DNA of 47,413 nucleotides from Fimenecus sp045632525. Lineage in GTDB: Bacteria; Bacillota; Clostridia; Oscillospirales; Acutalibacteraceae. Both the position numbers and the translations under genes were made by a program. The number at the start of each line of letters is the position of its first letter. Position 1 is the first letter of the stretch. Shown in pieces: positions 36,001-41,642 of the stretch. Location of the stretch: NCBI GenBank assembly GCA_045632525.1, contig JAZQWV010000065.1:1-47413 (forward strand), given 5' to 3'. A model generated the notes under the pieces. That model searched no databases. It saw only the letters and a program-made list of their open reading frames with translations, and was not told where the DNA came from.

Positions 36001-36126
36001 TTGTTTTTCGGCAACAGCATCAGTAAATTCTTCTGCCATTACCTGCAAAGGCAGTATTTCTATTACAAACAAAACTGCAAGGAATACTGACAACACTTTG
36101 CAAAATGTTTTAATGCCTTTTTTCAT
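30064..36126 (-). CDS. Secreted RHS/YD-repeat protein with putative C-terminal toxin region
   Basis: 2020 residues, GGAGG before the ATG. Signal peptide 1-31 (LPLQVMA, then EEF). The N-terminal third contains a beta-rich adhesin/DNRLRE-like region (about 290-550, ending near DLSIDGNIMPVTVG). YD repeats start near 640 (YDYIYDNTTNLLLK), are interrupted by a carbohydrate-binding-type domain (about 855-1010, NLLTNPSFEEKN) and a second one, and by a stretch with nine cysteines in 27 residues (about 1207-1236), then resume to 1850. The conserved RHS core YYLQSRYYSAEIGRF lies near 1858-1872. The remaining 115 residues or so, after NPVNHVDYSGF, are hydrophobic and amphipathic (KIIDAVIILISLGKSIAGIV), unlike the rest, and fit a variable toxin tip. 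LytTR-type repeats lie upstream. Likely a contact- or secretion-dependent antibacterial toxin; inferred. Confidence 0.8.
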   Translation of the reverse strand: MKKGIKTFCKVLSVFLAVLFVIEILPLQVMAEEFTDAVAEKQFIEDFVNNPTDAEKDAEAEILYEVEEKRDEHTKVYKKSNGTYTAVMTEEPLHYLDEGVWKEINNSMIINGSIYTNLNNLFNVELPKNIDEDKELTVEKDGYELSFSVDNIENSSAIVENNIVTSDSEIESADKAISQTQSSVTYNNISDNTDLQYIVTPNSIKENIIVSNKESVKDTYAFTFETNGLNAEKLDDGSILFKNNNGDVKFNIPRPVMTDANFEFSYDIDVSLTENANGTVTLEYAPSSDWTSSNNRVYPIIIDPAIVVTNEEPDFIEDVSVAYTSDEPEAGYKYDENVSAASVTNMYALENDDGTTTTVDSEVYTKINTDFFKNLGNDIVFTEVQYILAGATSANGNLFARKITDEWNTNINTKLGLSSEVIDYYTSPLPENGTYDNISLIHFNITEIFNDWFNGETNNGFAITAAENTIAVLLINGGSQNTIMIMDYVDLGGYNENLNYHSQSAGRAGTGYVNDFTQHLSVVRDDLSIDGNIMPVTVGMIYDTATYAKAEALNYNNILAYGKNWIPNYLRAFLIGEEDQFTYYTDTGASIDYTYTIENGEVVFKEIYSDIYGEYEYKLEYFPPIGNQPEYVTMTRPDGYVERFNSDGLLVSVTNPDYPEQTINVVYDSMGRINYITDGVNRKYDYIYDNTTNLLLKVKCCSADENNTAITAGTTNSPLEVNYAYDSNKNLTSVTYPDGKSITYAYDSNGNITSMTNIDGYRVVYDYDSNGRITEITEQARSGEDYVDGNFLTYERLSSTQIKLTDGTENFEIYQFGKSGNLLYTVDSFGNYVMNENSGSTENTYFIPSSDYRVNAENLLTNPSFEEKNVFETGAKGWTVVSSPFERATDENAYFGDYVLKTVNNNEGVAEQYVPVISGGDYTLSAYVKSNAESGQKLHLTLYSIDDSGDADDGNTTTIESTGGEWQRYTVTITAPENAEELVVELSNENGGTFYIDNVQLEQSLSASSYNYLADGGFRNNLDYWTGSGNFETVKSTINGEAANAVVIPGGVNTENTISQTITINGKKDDVFTIGGWLKGCFVNSATNNSCLLDVIAESSDPKICNFTNNRYAQFEVKYEYYEIIDEGTAEEKTITHKEEFAIPFVENIEDWQFAAQDFVLKGDCETITVLIRYSKNANSALISNIELSKDEDAVIIDEDEETTEETGCVCENCEEANCTCACESEALCNCAPCKRRSDISITDSFGNITSSGSFDGVKTIETISKYTTDGNYLTSEIDADGNEVFYSYDTLNGILTAITDANDNETSYSYDASGLLTQVSVDNSSANYAYNNDRLVSITHNGFSYNLSYDIWGQLTSVSVGNQNIISYEYYSGARRDKIKSVTYHNGNFDNSATTKIGYQYKNGNIDKIKVNNVTKYEYTYDTFGNLVSISEVNTRTVKYTDNRTDIIDYKTKDIIYSSYTNDDGDFIETIGGVTYTSKSYDSSYDIETGITTEKSDVTATNGKVIGTVAQQDWFGRYTESIIKTESANDTNTENNFASVKTEYGYPEYTSSENTDIKTSNRVDEYINKVYYGTDSEGTDYKSYSHYYYEYDGNGNITAEYGKNRTLRYKYYYDSLNQLVRVNDAVAQKTYTYVYDTAGNILSKKEYSYTAEDTITTEPNNVINYTYDSVWKDKLTSYGDTDITYDNIGNPLTIGDKSFTWSGRQLETYTQGNKTIEFEYDENGLRHRKTVKENGVITERYDYVWSEGTLVSQTYTTYSNGEVNTTNSAKFIYDAWGTLQGFVLNDTATYLYTKNLQGDILSIVNESGQTIVTYEYDSWGAVSFSATSMQNLMLAYTLSFVSPFTYRSYCYDYDIELYYLQSRYYSAEIGRFINTDDTQIAIATMGTVLGANLFAYCENNPVNHVDYSGFLGQHWYNKVSNVAKIIDAVIILISLGKSIAGIVAIRAFLKANRRKIVQNVTKQLLKMIGSITSTVVSAAVDLALTLVDNSIGSLLAKALDYVDSWWKRGYRRNNGYIFN

Positions 36127-36214
36127 AATAATTATCCTCCTTTATTTTTTCACAAAAGCACATTTAAGCAACTATATAATAACAATTAACAACTTTTAAT
36201 TTAACTTCTTTTCT

Positions 36215-36244
36215 TAAATGCAGAAAAATACACCCTAAATGCAA
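36215..36244 (-). promoter_or_regulatory. LytTR-type direct repeat upstream of the RHS gene
   Basis: On the minus strand TTGCATTTA (36236-36244) and CTGCATTTA (36215-36223) start exactly 21 bp apart; eight of nine bases agree. The upstream half-site touches the T-tract of the agrC terminator. Confidence 0.7.
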
Positions 36245-36280
36245 AAAATGTGCACCACTTGAAAATGGTGCACATTTTTT
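36243..36280. terminator. Bidirectional terminator after agrC
   Basis: Arms AAAAAATGTGCACCA (36243-36257) and TGGTGCACATTTTTT (36266-36280), 15 bp, loop of 8. It ends the agrA-agrC message and separates it from the RHS promoter. Confidence 0.85.
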
Positions 36281-36288
36281 AGTATGGT

Positions 36289-37590
36289 TTATTTATTTTT
36301 AGGAAATGCAATTATTGTTTCGAAAGTATCAGATTTTTCATCATAATTCCAATCATATATTCCATTGTATTTATCAACAACTTTTATTATGCTTTTAAGA
36401 CCAATTCCGTGAAACTTCTTATTTTTCTTTGTGGTTTGCAATTTTTTACCATATGAGATTGGTGGACTATTACATGAATTTGAAATAGTTAAGGCATCAA
36501 AAGTCTTGCTTTTTGAGTATATTTTCAATGTTATTTTCTTTTCTTCAGTTTGTTCCGCCGCTTCTACTGAATTGTCAAGTAAGTTGTTCAATAATGTTGA
36601 TAAATCCGAATCCAAAATATAATTTAAGTTAGCAGTTTTTACATCAATTGAAAACTTGATGTTTTTACTTTCACAAAGTTTAATATATTTGCTAATAATT
36701 AAATCAAGCATTTTGTTTTGACTGATACCAATTGAACTAAATGTCTCTATTTGAGGATATATTGAATCAATGTAGTTTTTTGCACCTTCTAAATCTTCCA
36801 TATTTCTGATTTGTATAAAATGGTTCTTAATATCATGTGCGAAAACTTGCATATCTTTATTGCTTTGTTCTATAACATCAAAATACTTTTCATCATTTTC
36901 TGCTTGTTGTTGAATAGCTTTAAGGTCGCTCAATTCAATTGCATCTTTTTGTGAAGTTTCGAAAATAATAAAAACAATAATATTTGAAAATAATACAAGT
37001 AATGCAGAAAAAATCCACAAAATATAATTTTTTGATGACAAAGGCGAAGATATTGAAATATTCCTAAAAATAGTTATCATTATAATACTTGATAAAGGCA
37101 TTATCAGCATTAACCAATATGGTTTAGAATTGTGTTCTTTGTTTTCTTTTTTTGCAAAAAGCCTTGCAATAATTATCAAAATAACAAAATAAACTAGCCT
37201 ACTGACAATTACGTCAGCAAAATATACATTTGTGCTAACATTTTGCATATCAAAACCAGAATCTGCAACAAGTGTAACTATTGACATAGAAATCACTTCA
37301 CTTGAAACCATAACACCAAACAAAATAAACGACTGGAAAAGTGAATTTTTTAAACTTATTGAATAGAAAAAGGTAAAAAGCCATGTGCATATCAAGATAA
37401 TGCTTAAACCTGTTGCAAGTAAGTTATTCAACTCATAGACAAGTAGAAGTATTGAATAACCTAATATGATACATGGAATAGAAACACTATTCTTTTTCTT
37501 TTGATTTGAAATCATTCCAGCATATAACCAAAATACAAATGCTTCAAAAAGATACTGAAAAATATCAATTACAAATTTTTCTGTACTCAT
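36289..37590 (-). CDS. agrC: AgrC-like sensor histidine kinase
   Basis: 433 residues. The first 210 residues contain six hydrophobic helices, the usual peptide-sensing domain of AgrC. A helical linker follows, then the dimerisation segment VFAHDIKNHFIQ with phospho-acceptor H252, and a GHKL ATPase with the N-box LLNNLLDNSVEAAE (about 336-350) and the glycine motif FHGIGLKS. HDIKNH is typical of the AgrC (HPK10) class. The start is one base after the agrA stop codon, so the two are translationally coupled. It should detect the cyclic peptide made by AgrD and AgrB encoded 1.3 kb away and phosphorylate AgrA. Confidence 0.85.
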   Translation of the reverse strand: MSTEKFVIDIFQYLFEAFVFWLYAGMISNQKKKNSVSIPCIILGYSILLLVYELNNLLATGLSIILICTWLFTFFYSISLKNSLFQSFILFGVMVSSEVISMSIVTLVADSGFDMQNVSTNVYFADVIVSRLVYFVILIIIARLFAKKENKEHNSKPYWLMLIMPLSSIIMITIFRNISISSPLSSKNYILWIFSALLVLFSNIIVFIIFETSQKDAIELSDLKAIQQQAENDEKYFDVIEQSNKDMQVFAHDIKNHFIQIRNMEDLEGAKNYIDSIYPQIETFSSIGISQNKMLDLIISKYIKLCESKNIKFSIDVKTANLNYILDSDLSTLLNNLLDNSVEAAEQTEEKKITLKIYSKSKTFDALTISNSCNSPPISYGKKLQTTKKNKKFHGIGLKSIIKVVDKYNGIYDWNYDEKSDTFETIIAFPKNK

Positions 37591-37591
37591 A

Positions 37592-38299
37592 TTATCGATT
37601 TTCTCCTATAAAACTCATGAATTTTTGCTTAAATTCAGGTTGCTTTCTTGTTGCAATTGAAATGGTATGAGGAACTTCACCAAAATCCATCTGAAGTTTA
37701 TCCCTTTTATATGATAACACATAGTTCAAATTAACTATATAACTATTGTGTGGAACAGCAAAATATGAAGAATTTAAAATATCTCTAAATTTGGTTATTG
37801 GTTCATTACATTCTATACTTCCATTTTTAGTATAAAAAGTAGTTGTTTTTCTCACAACTTCAACGTATATAATATCGCACTTTTTAATCTTTTTTATTTC
37901 ATTTGTTTTAGTGTGAATAGTTATACTACCATTATTAATTTCTAAAACCGCTTTTTCAAGAGCAGAAGTAATCCTGTCTTGAGTTACTGGTTTATCAATA
38001 AATCTTAATGCATTCAAATCCATTGCAGCATCGAGATATTTTCGATAGTTAGTTACAATAATAATGACTGTATTAGGGTTGCAATTTAGTACGCGTTCAG
38101 CTACGTCAATTCCATTAATATCCTCTAATTCAATGTCAAGAAACAAAACATCAAAAATAATATTAGAATTTATAAGGTCATTGCCATTAGCAAAAGTATA
38201 AACTTCATATTTAGTATTATTCATTTTAAAGTAATAATCTACATAACTTTTTATAGAACTGCAATATTCAAAAATATCATCACATATTCCAATTTTCAT
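37592..38299 (-). CDS. agrA: AgrA-like response regulator (receiver + LytTR)
   Basis: 235 residues from the ATG at 38299 (MKIGICDD, GGTGAT upstream); a longer in-frame start lacks a site. Receiver domain about 1-120 with the acidic pair D7/D8 and phospho-acceptor D55 in VLFLDIEL, plus RFIDKPV with the conserved lysine. LytTR DNA-binding domain about 130-235 with PHNSYIVNLNYV, identical in that segment to the stand-alone LytTR regulator at 6.2 kb. AgrA-type regulators bind 9-bp direct repeats one per two helical turns; three such pairs occur in this window. It is preceded by a terminator hairpin behind the XRE gene, which may limit readthrough from that gene. Confidence 0.88.
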   Translation of the reverse strand: MKIGICDDIFEYCSSIKSYVDYYFKMNNTKYEVYTFANGNDLINSNIIFDVLFLDIELEDINGIDVAERVLNCNPNTVIIIVTNYRKYLDAAMDLNALRFIDKPVTQDRITSALEKAVLEINNGSITIHTKTNEIKKIKKCDIIYVEVVRKTTTFYTKNGSIECNEPITKFRDILNSSYFAVPHNSYIVNLNYVLSYKRDKLQMDFGEVPHTISIATRKQPEFKQKFMSFIGENR

Positions 38300-38312
38300 T
38301 ATATCACCACAC

Positions 38313-38341
38313 AAAAAAATCAAGTCCTTTTGGACTTGATT
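38313..38341 (-). terminator. Terminator between the XRE gene and agrA
   Basis: Perfect 10-bp arms AATCAAGTCC and GGACTTGATT with a TTTT loop; seven T follow on the minus strand. It lies 14 bp before the agrA start, so agrA transcripts probably arise by partial readthrough. Confidence 0.85.
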
Positions 38342-38376
38342 ATACACTACAATAATTTATATTTCAAGTTTTCATT

Positions 38377-38688
38377 TTACTTGATAAATGCATCGACAAT
38401 TTTTGATAGAATTACTTTATTGTCGTCAGAGCACATTTTGATTTTCTCTATAAGTTCTTCGTTAATGTCAGAATAAACTGTACCACTTATTAAATAGTCT
38501 GAATTAATTTTCAGCACTGAACACAAGTCTATAAAAGTGCCGAAGCTTGGCATAGACTTGCCGTTTTCAATGTTAGATAGGTGTGTTGGTGATATATTTA
38601 TTTTCTCTGATAACACTTTTTGACTCATATCTAATTCTTCTCGTCTAAGTGTTATTCTTTTGCCAAATTGTTTTAAATTAATACTCAT
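38377..38688 (-). CDS. XRE-family helix-turn-helix regulator
   Basis: 103 residues from the ATG at 38688 (MSINLKQFGKRI), with GGGAG 8 nt upstream. Residues 5-62 form a Cro/C1-type helix-turn-helix (ITLRREELDMSQKVLSEKINISPTHLSNIENGKSMPSF), followed by a short helical tail. It is transcribed ahead of agrA and divergently from agrD, so it probably binds the 245-bp region between them and tunes the agr circuit. Its own message ends at the hairpin before agrA. Confidence 0.8.
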   Translation of the reverse strand: MSINLKQFGKRITLRREELDMSQKVLSEKINISPTHLSNIENGKSMPSFGTFIDLCSVLKINSDYLISGTVYSDINEELIEKIKMCSDDNKVILSKIVDAFIK

Positions 38689-38841
38689 ATCATCAACTCC
38701 CAACACATTAATATTTTATCATTGCATTCACAACAAAAGAATAAACTGATAGTGAATTTATTTGTTTATATTTCAAGTTGTTGTGATTGAGTAAAATCTA
38801 TTTGAATTTATTTTAAAAAACATTATTAAAGTCAAATAATT

Positions 38842-38898
38842 CTGCATTTATATTTAAATATTGAAATTCAGTTTTTAATTTGATAACTTTAAATGCAA
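38842..38898 (+). promoter_or_regulatory. Candidate agrD-agrB promoter with LytTR-like half-sites
   Basis: CTGCATTTA (38842-38850) is identical to a half-site of the RHS and beta-helix promoters. A degenerate TTCAGTTTT follows 24-26 bp later, and an inverted TAAATGCAA lies at 38890-38898. TTGAAA (38862-38867), 17 bp, TAACTT may be the promoter. The spacing is not the regular 21 bp, so AgrA binding is less certain here. Confidence 0.4.
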
Positions 38899-38933
38899 CA
38901 AAAGCACAAAATTTTAGAAAGGAGAGTTTGTTT

Positions 38934-39074
38934 ATGAAAAAAACAATTTCAAAACTTTGCAAAAAAGCGGTTGAGAATGCAATCAAATTAAATGCTAATA
39001 GTACAACGAGCTATTTTTGCTATCAGCCAAAAGCTCCGGTTGAATTGAAAAAATTCTCTAAAAATGCTAAATGA
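38934..39074 (+). CDS. agrD: AgrD-like autoinducing peptide precursor
   Basis: 46 residues from the ATG at 38934 (MKKTISKLCKKAVENA), with AAGGAG upstream; a longer frame lacks a site. Amphipathic leader 1-20, core about 21-31 (ANSTTSYFCYQ), and the conserved C-terminal tail YQPKAPVELKKF, which matches the P-x-x-P-x-x-L tail of clostridial AgrD proteins. The core is unusual: the only cysteine (C29) stands directly before YQP, where I expect the last residue of the ring. The usual ring-forming position would be T25 or S26, suggesting a lactone rather than a thiolactone, or a shifted ring. The gene overlaps agrB by 11 bp. Confidence 0.85.
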   Translation: MKKTISKLCKKAVENAIKLNANSTTSYFCYQPKAPVELKKFSKNAK

Positions 39075-39645
39075 GTTAGGAAAAAGACTAACGAACACTC
39101 TCATTAATAACAATCAAATTGATGAGAGTGAGCGTTGTCTTTATGAGTATGGTTTTTTTATCTTTCTTTCCAATGCTACATATGTAATAATAACGCTTGT
39201 GTTTGGGAGCATTTTTAGTATTCTAATCGAAAGTATTGTCTTTTATATTGCTTTTAGCTTGATTAGAAGATATGCTGGTGGTTTTCATGCTTCAAGTGAA
39301 ATGAAATGCACTTTAATAACTACGATATCAATTTTTCTTTGTCTTTTGTGCACCAAGCTGTGTGAAACAAACAATATACAAATACCAATATTAGTATTAA
39401 CAAGCATTGCGACTGTTTTAATATTTGTTTTATGTCCACTTGATACTCTAGAGAAGCCACTGACAAAAGAAGAATATAAATACTTTCGTAAAATATCATG
39501 GTTAATATTGCTTTTGATAGTGCTTACGATAAGCATTGGATGGCATTTCAAACTTGAATTTATAATGTATCCTTGCTGTATGAGTTTAATATTAGAAAGT
39601 ATATTGCTTGTTTTAGGAAAGATTAAAAGGTTAATCAAAAAATAA
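39064..39645 (+). CDS. agrB: AgrB-like membrane endopeptidase
   Basis: 193 residues. Five or six hydrophobic helices. The catalytic pair of AgrB cysteine endopeptidases is present: H75 in RRYAGGFHASS and C82 in EMKCTL, the spacing of the family. AgrB cleaves the C-terminal tail of AgrD and forms the ring. The ATG lies inside the end of agrD, and the stop codon shares a base with the ATG of the next regulator, so agrD, agrB and the XRE gene at 39645 form one operon. The order D-B rather than B-D, with C and A on the other strand, is less common. Confidence 0.88.
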   Translation: MLNELGKRLTNTLINNNQIDESERCLYEYGFFIFLSNATYVIITLVFGSIFSILIESIVFYIAFSLIRRYAGGFHASSEMKCTLITTISIFLCLLCTKLCETNNIQIPILVLTSIATVLIFVLCPLDTLEKPLTKEEYKYFRKISWLILLLIVLTISIGWHFKLEFIMYPCCMSLILESILLVLGKIKRLIKK

Positions 39646-40028
39646 TGGATAACACAAATTTCTTTGGACTCTTTTTAAAAGAGAAGCGTCTGCAGAAAGA
39701 TTTATCTCTAAGAAGATTAGCTGAGTTATCAGGGTTATCGCACATCTATTTATATAATGTAGAGAGTGGTGGTAAAGCTCCACCTAGTGATGTGGCTCTG
39801 ATAGAGTTAGCAAATGCTCTGAATTTGGATAATGAATCTAAAATTATATTCTTTGACCTTGCCGCTAAAAGCAAGTCTGAACATGATAAAAACAATTTCT
39901 ATTCACCAGTTGATGTTGCTCGTTATATAAATGAACAGTCAAATGTAAAGAATGTCATTAGAGAAGCAGACAAGCAAAATAAGTCAAATGAATTTTGGGA
40001 TGAACTTTTGAAAGACATGATGAAATAA
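39645..40028 (+). CDS. XRE-family regulator coupled to agrB
   Basis: 127 residues. An N-terminal Cro/C1-type helix-turn-helix (LKEKRLQKDLSLRRLAELSGLSHIYLYNVESGGKAPPSDVAL, about 10-55) is followed by a charged helical tail (ending DELLKDMMK). The ATG overlaps the agrB stop codon by one base, so it is translated from the agr message. This type of regulator, with FDLAAK after the HTH, is frequent on clostridial integrative elements, which fits its place just before the island's integration module. It may link quorum sensing to element control; that is inference. Confidence 0.8.
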   Translation: MDNTNFFGLFLKEKRLQKDLSLRRLAELSGLSHIYLYNVESGGKAPPSDVALIELANALNLDNESKIIFFDLAAKSKSEHDKNNFYSPVDVARYINEQSNVKNVIREADKQNKSNEFWDELLKDMMK

Positions 40029-40057
40029 ATATGTCCCTTCAGGGATATATTTTTTAT
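40029..40057 (+). terminator. Terminator of the agrD-agrB operon
   Basis: ATATGTCCC and GGGATATAT pair around TTCA, followed by TTTTTTAT, directly after the XRE stop codon. Confidence 0.7.
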
Positions 40058-40085
40058 CGTGAGTGTTAGCCATTGGGGAACAAAA

Positions 40086-40268
40086 ATGATTACTTTATCA
40101 AGAGTTGTTGAATTCGATGTTAAAAAGGTGCATTGTCCCGTTTGTGGTGGGAGATTGTGTGATGTGAAAATATCGGAACAAATATTTTTTGATAAAAAGA
40201 ATATGAAAAGTGAAATTGTATTAAAGTGTTACAAGTGTGGAAACAAAATAGGGATATCCATACAGTAG
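40086..40268 (+). CDS. Small zinc-ribbon protein of an integrative element
   Basis: 60 residues from the ATG at 40086 (MITLSRVVEFDVKKV), with GGGG 7 nt upstream; a GTG 27 nt earlier is also open. Two cysteine pairs, CPVC near residue 17 and CYKC near 48, form a zinc ribbon. Small proteins of this kind (Cys-rich KTR-like or Com-like) are common near the recombination end of Tn916-type elements, where their role is unknown. A strong terminator follows. Confidence 0.65.
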   Translation: MITLSRVVEFDVKKVHCPVCGGRLCDVKISEQIFFDKKNMKSEIVLKCYKCGNKIGISIQ

Positions 40269-40312
40269 ACTTAATAGAAACTATTAAATTATATGTACAG
40301 TGCTTCATGAAG

Positions 40313-40352
40313 ATAGAAGTCTGACGAATTTTCGTTGGGCTTCTATTTTTTA
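40313..40352 (+). terminator. Terminator of the zinc-ribbon gene
   Basis: Outer arms ATAGAAG and CTTCTAT, inner arms ACGAA and TTCGT, then TTTTTATT. Confidence 0.8.
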
Positions 40353-40377
40353 TTGTCCTTCGGAAAGAAAGGACAAT
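40352..40377. repeat. Inverted repeat ATTGTCCTT / AAGGACAAT
   Basis: Nine-bp perfect arms separated by 8 bases, directly after the terminator and about 95 bp before the sigma-like gene. It may be an operator or a second hairpin of the terminator region. Confidence 0.5.
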
Positions 40378-40472
40378 AAATGACAATTTATTGGTTACCG
40401 TATATCGCTAAATATCCGTAGTCTCTAGATTTTTTATTTCAACTAATTAAAAATTCAAAGGAGACTATTAAA

Positions 40473-40913
40473 ATGTCAAAAAAATATTATTTATATGTAC
40501 ATAACACTATGACTGGAAAACCTGAAAAAGTTGAGGTCACTAAAGAGGTTTACATTGTTTATAGAAGAACTGAATGGAACATAGAAGCAGATAACAAAAA
40601 GTTCTATCAAAATACTATATCTTTTAGCCAGTTGAGTGGTGACGATAATGAAACATTAGATAATTTTCATGAGTTTTTGTCAAATAAATATAACCCATAT
40701 GAGATGCTGTTGAATTATGAACAAATTAAATGTTTAAATATCGCTATTAGCAGCCTGAAAAAATCTGATAGAGAGATTATATATGCATTGTTTTTTAACG
40801 GCGAAAATGAAAGTAATTATGCAAAGAGAAATGGCGTTACACAGCAAGCAATCAATAGGAAAAAACAACGGATTTTAAAAAAATTAAAAAAACTTTTGAA
40901 AAAAGGGTTGTAA
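40473..40913 (+). CDS. Sigma-70 region 4-like regulator of the integrative element
   Basis: 146 residues, with AAGGAG upstream. The C-terminal half has the sigma-70 region 4 pattern LNIAISSLKKSDREIIYALFFNGENESNYAKRNGVTQQAINRKKQRILKKLK, where AKRNGVTQQAINRKKQRIL is the helix-turn-helix. The first half (VHNTMTGKPEKVEVTKEVYIVYRRTEWN) is typical of the sigma-like Orf7 group of Tn916-family elements. There is no region 2, so it probably acts as an activator rather than a full sigma factor, likely driving excision and integration genes downstream. Confidence 0.8.
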   Translation: MSKKYYLYVHNTMTGKPEKVEVTKEVYIVYRRTEWNIEADNKKFYQNTISFSQLSGDDNETLDNFHEFLSNKYNPYEMLLNYEQIKCLNIAISSLKKSDREIIYALFFNGENESNYAKRNGVTQQAINRKKQRILKKLKKLLKKGL

Positions 40914-40973
40914 AAAGGTCAATTTTTTTCCTATACAATTGAGAGGACTTTTTTCTCACTTGAACTTTGACAA

Positions 40974-41111
40974 GTGAATACCCAGCACATTTTTTACTTT
41001 TCTTCTGTTGTTGGCGATGCCGACAAGCTATATGAGCGAACATTGGACAAATCATTCTTATTCAATCTTCAGGACTCAGACGATATAGTGCTTCTATATC
41101 GAAGGCGATGA
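40974..41111 (+). CDS. Possible 45-residue protein or gene remnant
   Basis: A GTG-started frame reads MNTQHIFYFSSVVGDADKLY and continues ERTLDKSFLFNLQ to DDIVLLYRRR. Composition is richer in G and C than neighbouring genes and looks coding (VVGDADKLYERTLDKS). No good ribosome binding site is seen, so it may be a remnant of a longer element gene or part of the structured region that follows. I do not recognise it. Confidence 0.3.
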   Translation: MNTQHIFYFSSVVGDADKLYERTLDKSFLFNLQDSDDIVLLYRRR

Positions 41112-41353
41112 CAGGCAGAAGAAATAATGATACTTGCGTTTAGTCCTAAAGTCGAGCGTTGAAGCGATTACAAAATCGTGAGCCGTCGCAACAAAGGAGA
41201 GCGCCTCGCAGAGAACCTGGGAGTGGTGAGATTCCAATGAGGTCAAAAGCATGACCGGAAAATGTGTTCCCTTTTGCTTGGGGGTATCGAGGATAAATAC
41301 AAGTAACGATTGATACTATAAAGGCGGTTGCCTGTAAAGTACAGACAACCGCC
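41112..41353 (+). ncRNA. GC-richer structured stretch upstream of the excisionase; possible noncoding RNA
   Basis: Several small hairpins occur in series: CGAT/ATCG near 41170, GGTCA/TGACC (41240-41255), GGAA/TTCC (41256-41269) and a strong closing hairpin with arms GGCGGTTG and CAACCGCC at 41323-41353. Unlike its surroundings the stretch has many G residues and stop codons in all frames. It could be an element-specific regulatory RNA, a long excisionase leader or an origin-like region. I cannot assign it to a named family. Confidence 0.35.
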
Positions 41354-41381
41354 GATTATATAAATTAAATGAGGTGAAATT

Positions 41382-41579
41382 ATGTCATATGCAAATTATG
41401 AAGATATGCCTATGTTTTTAACGGTGAAAGAGATTTCAGATTTATTAGGACTTTCAACTGCAGGAGTATATAATCTTGCAAATAATGATAAAACCTTTCC
41501 TGTGGTTGTTTGTGGTCGAAGAAAAGTAATTCCACGCGATGGTTTTAAGGAATGGGTAAACAAGCATACAAAACATTAA
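41382..41579 (+). CDS. xis: Excisionase (small helix-turn-helix protein)
   Basis: 65 residues; GAGGTG before the ATG. MFLTVKEISDLLGLSTAGVYNLANNDKTFP is the helix-turn-helix of the MerR/excisionase (HTH_17) class, and the wing VVVCGRRKVIPRDGFKEWVNKH completes it. The gene lies 63 bp before the integrase on the same strand, the standard Xis-Int order. It should bend the attachment site DNA and favour excision. Confidence 0.88.
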   Translation: MSYANYEDMPMFLTVKEISDLLGLSTAGVYNLANNDKTFPVVVCGRRKVIPRDGFKEWVNKHTKH

Positions 41580-41642
41580 AAATTGATATAGACTTTGAAT
41601 AAATAGTGTGGTACTGTTTGTTGTTGCAAAGGAGTGAGAAAA

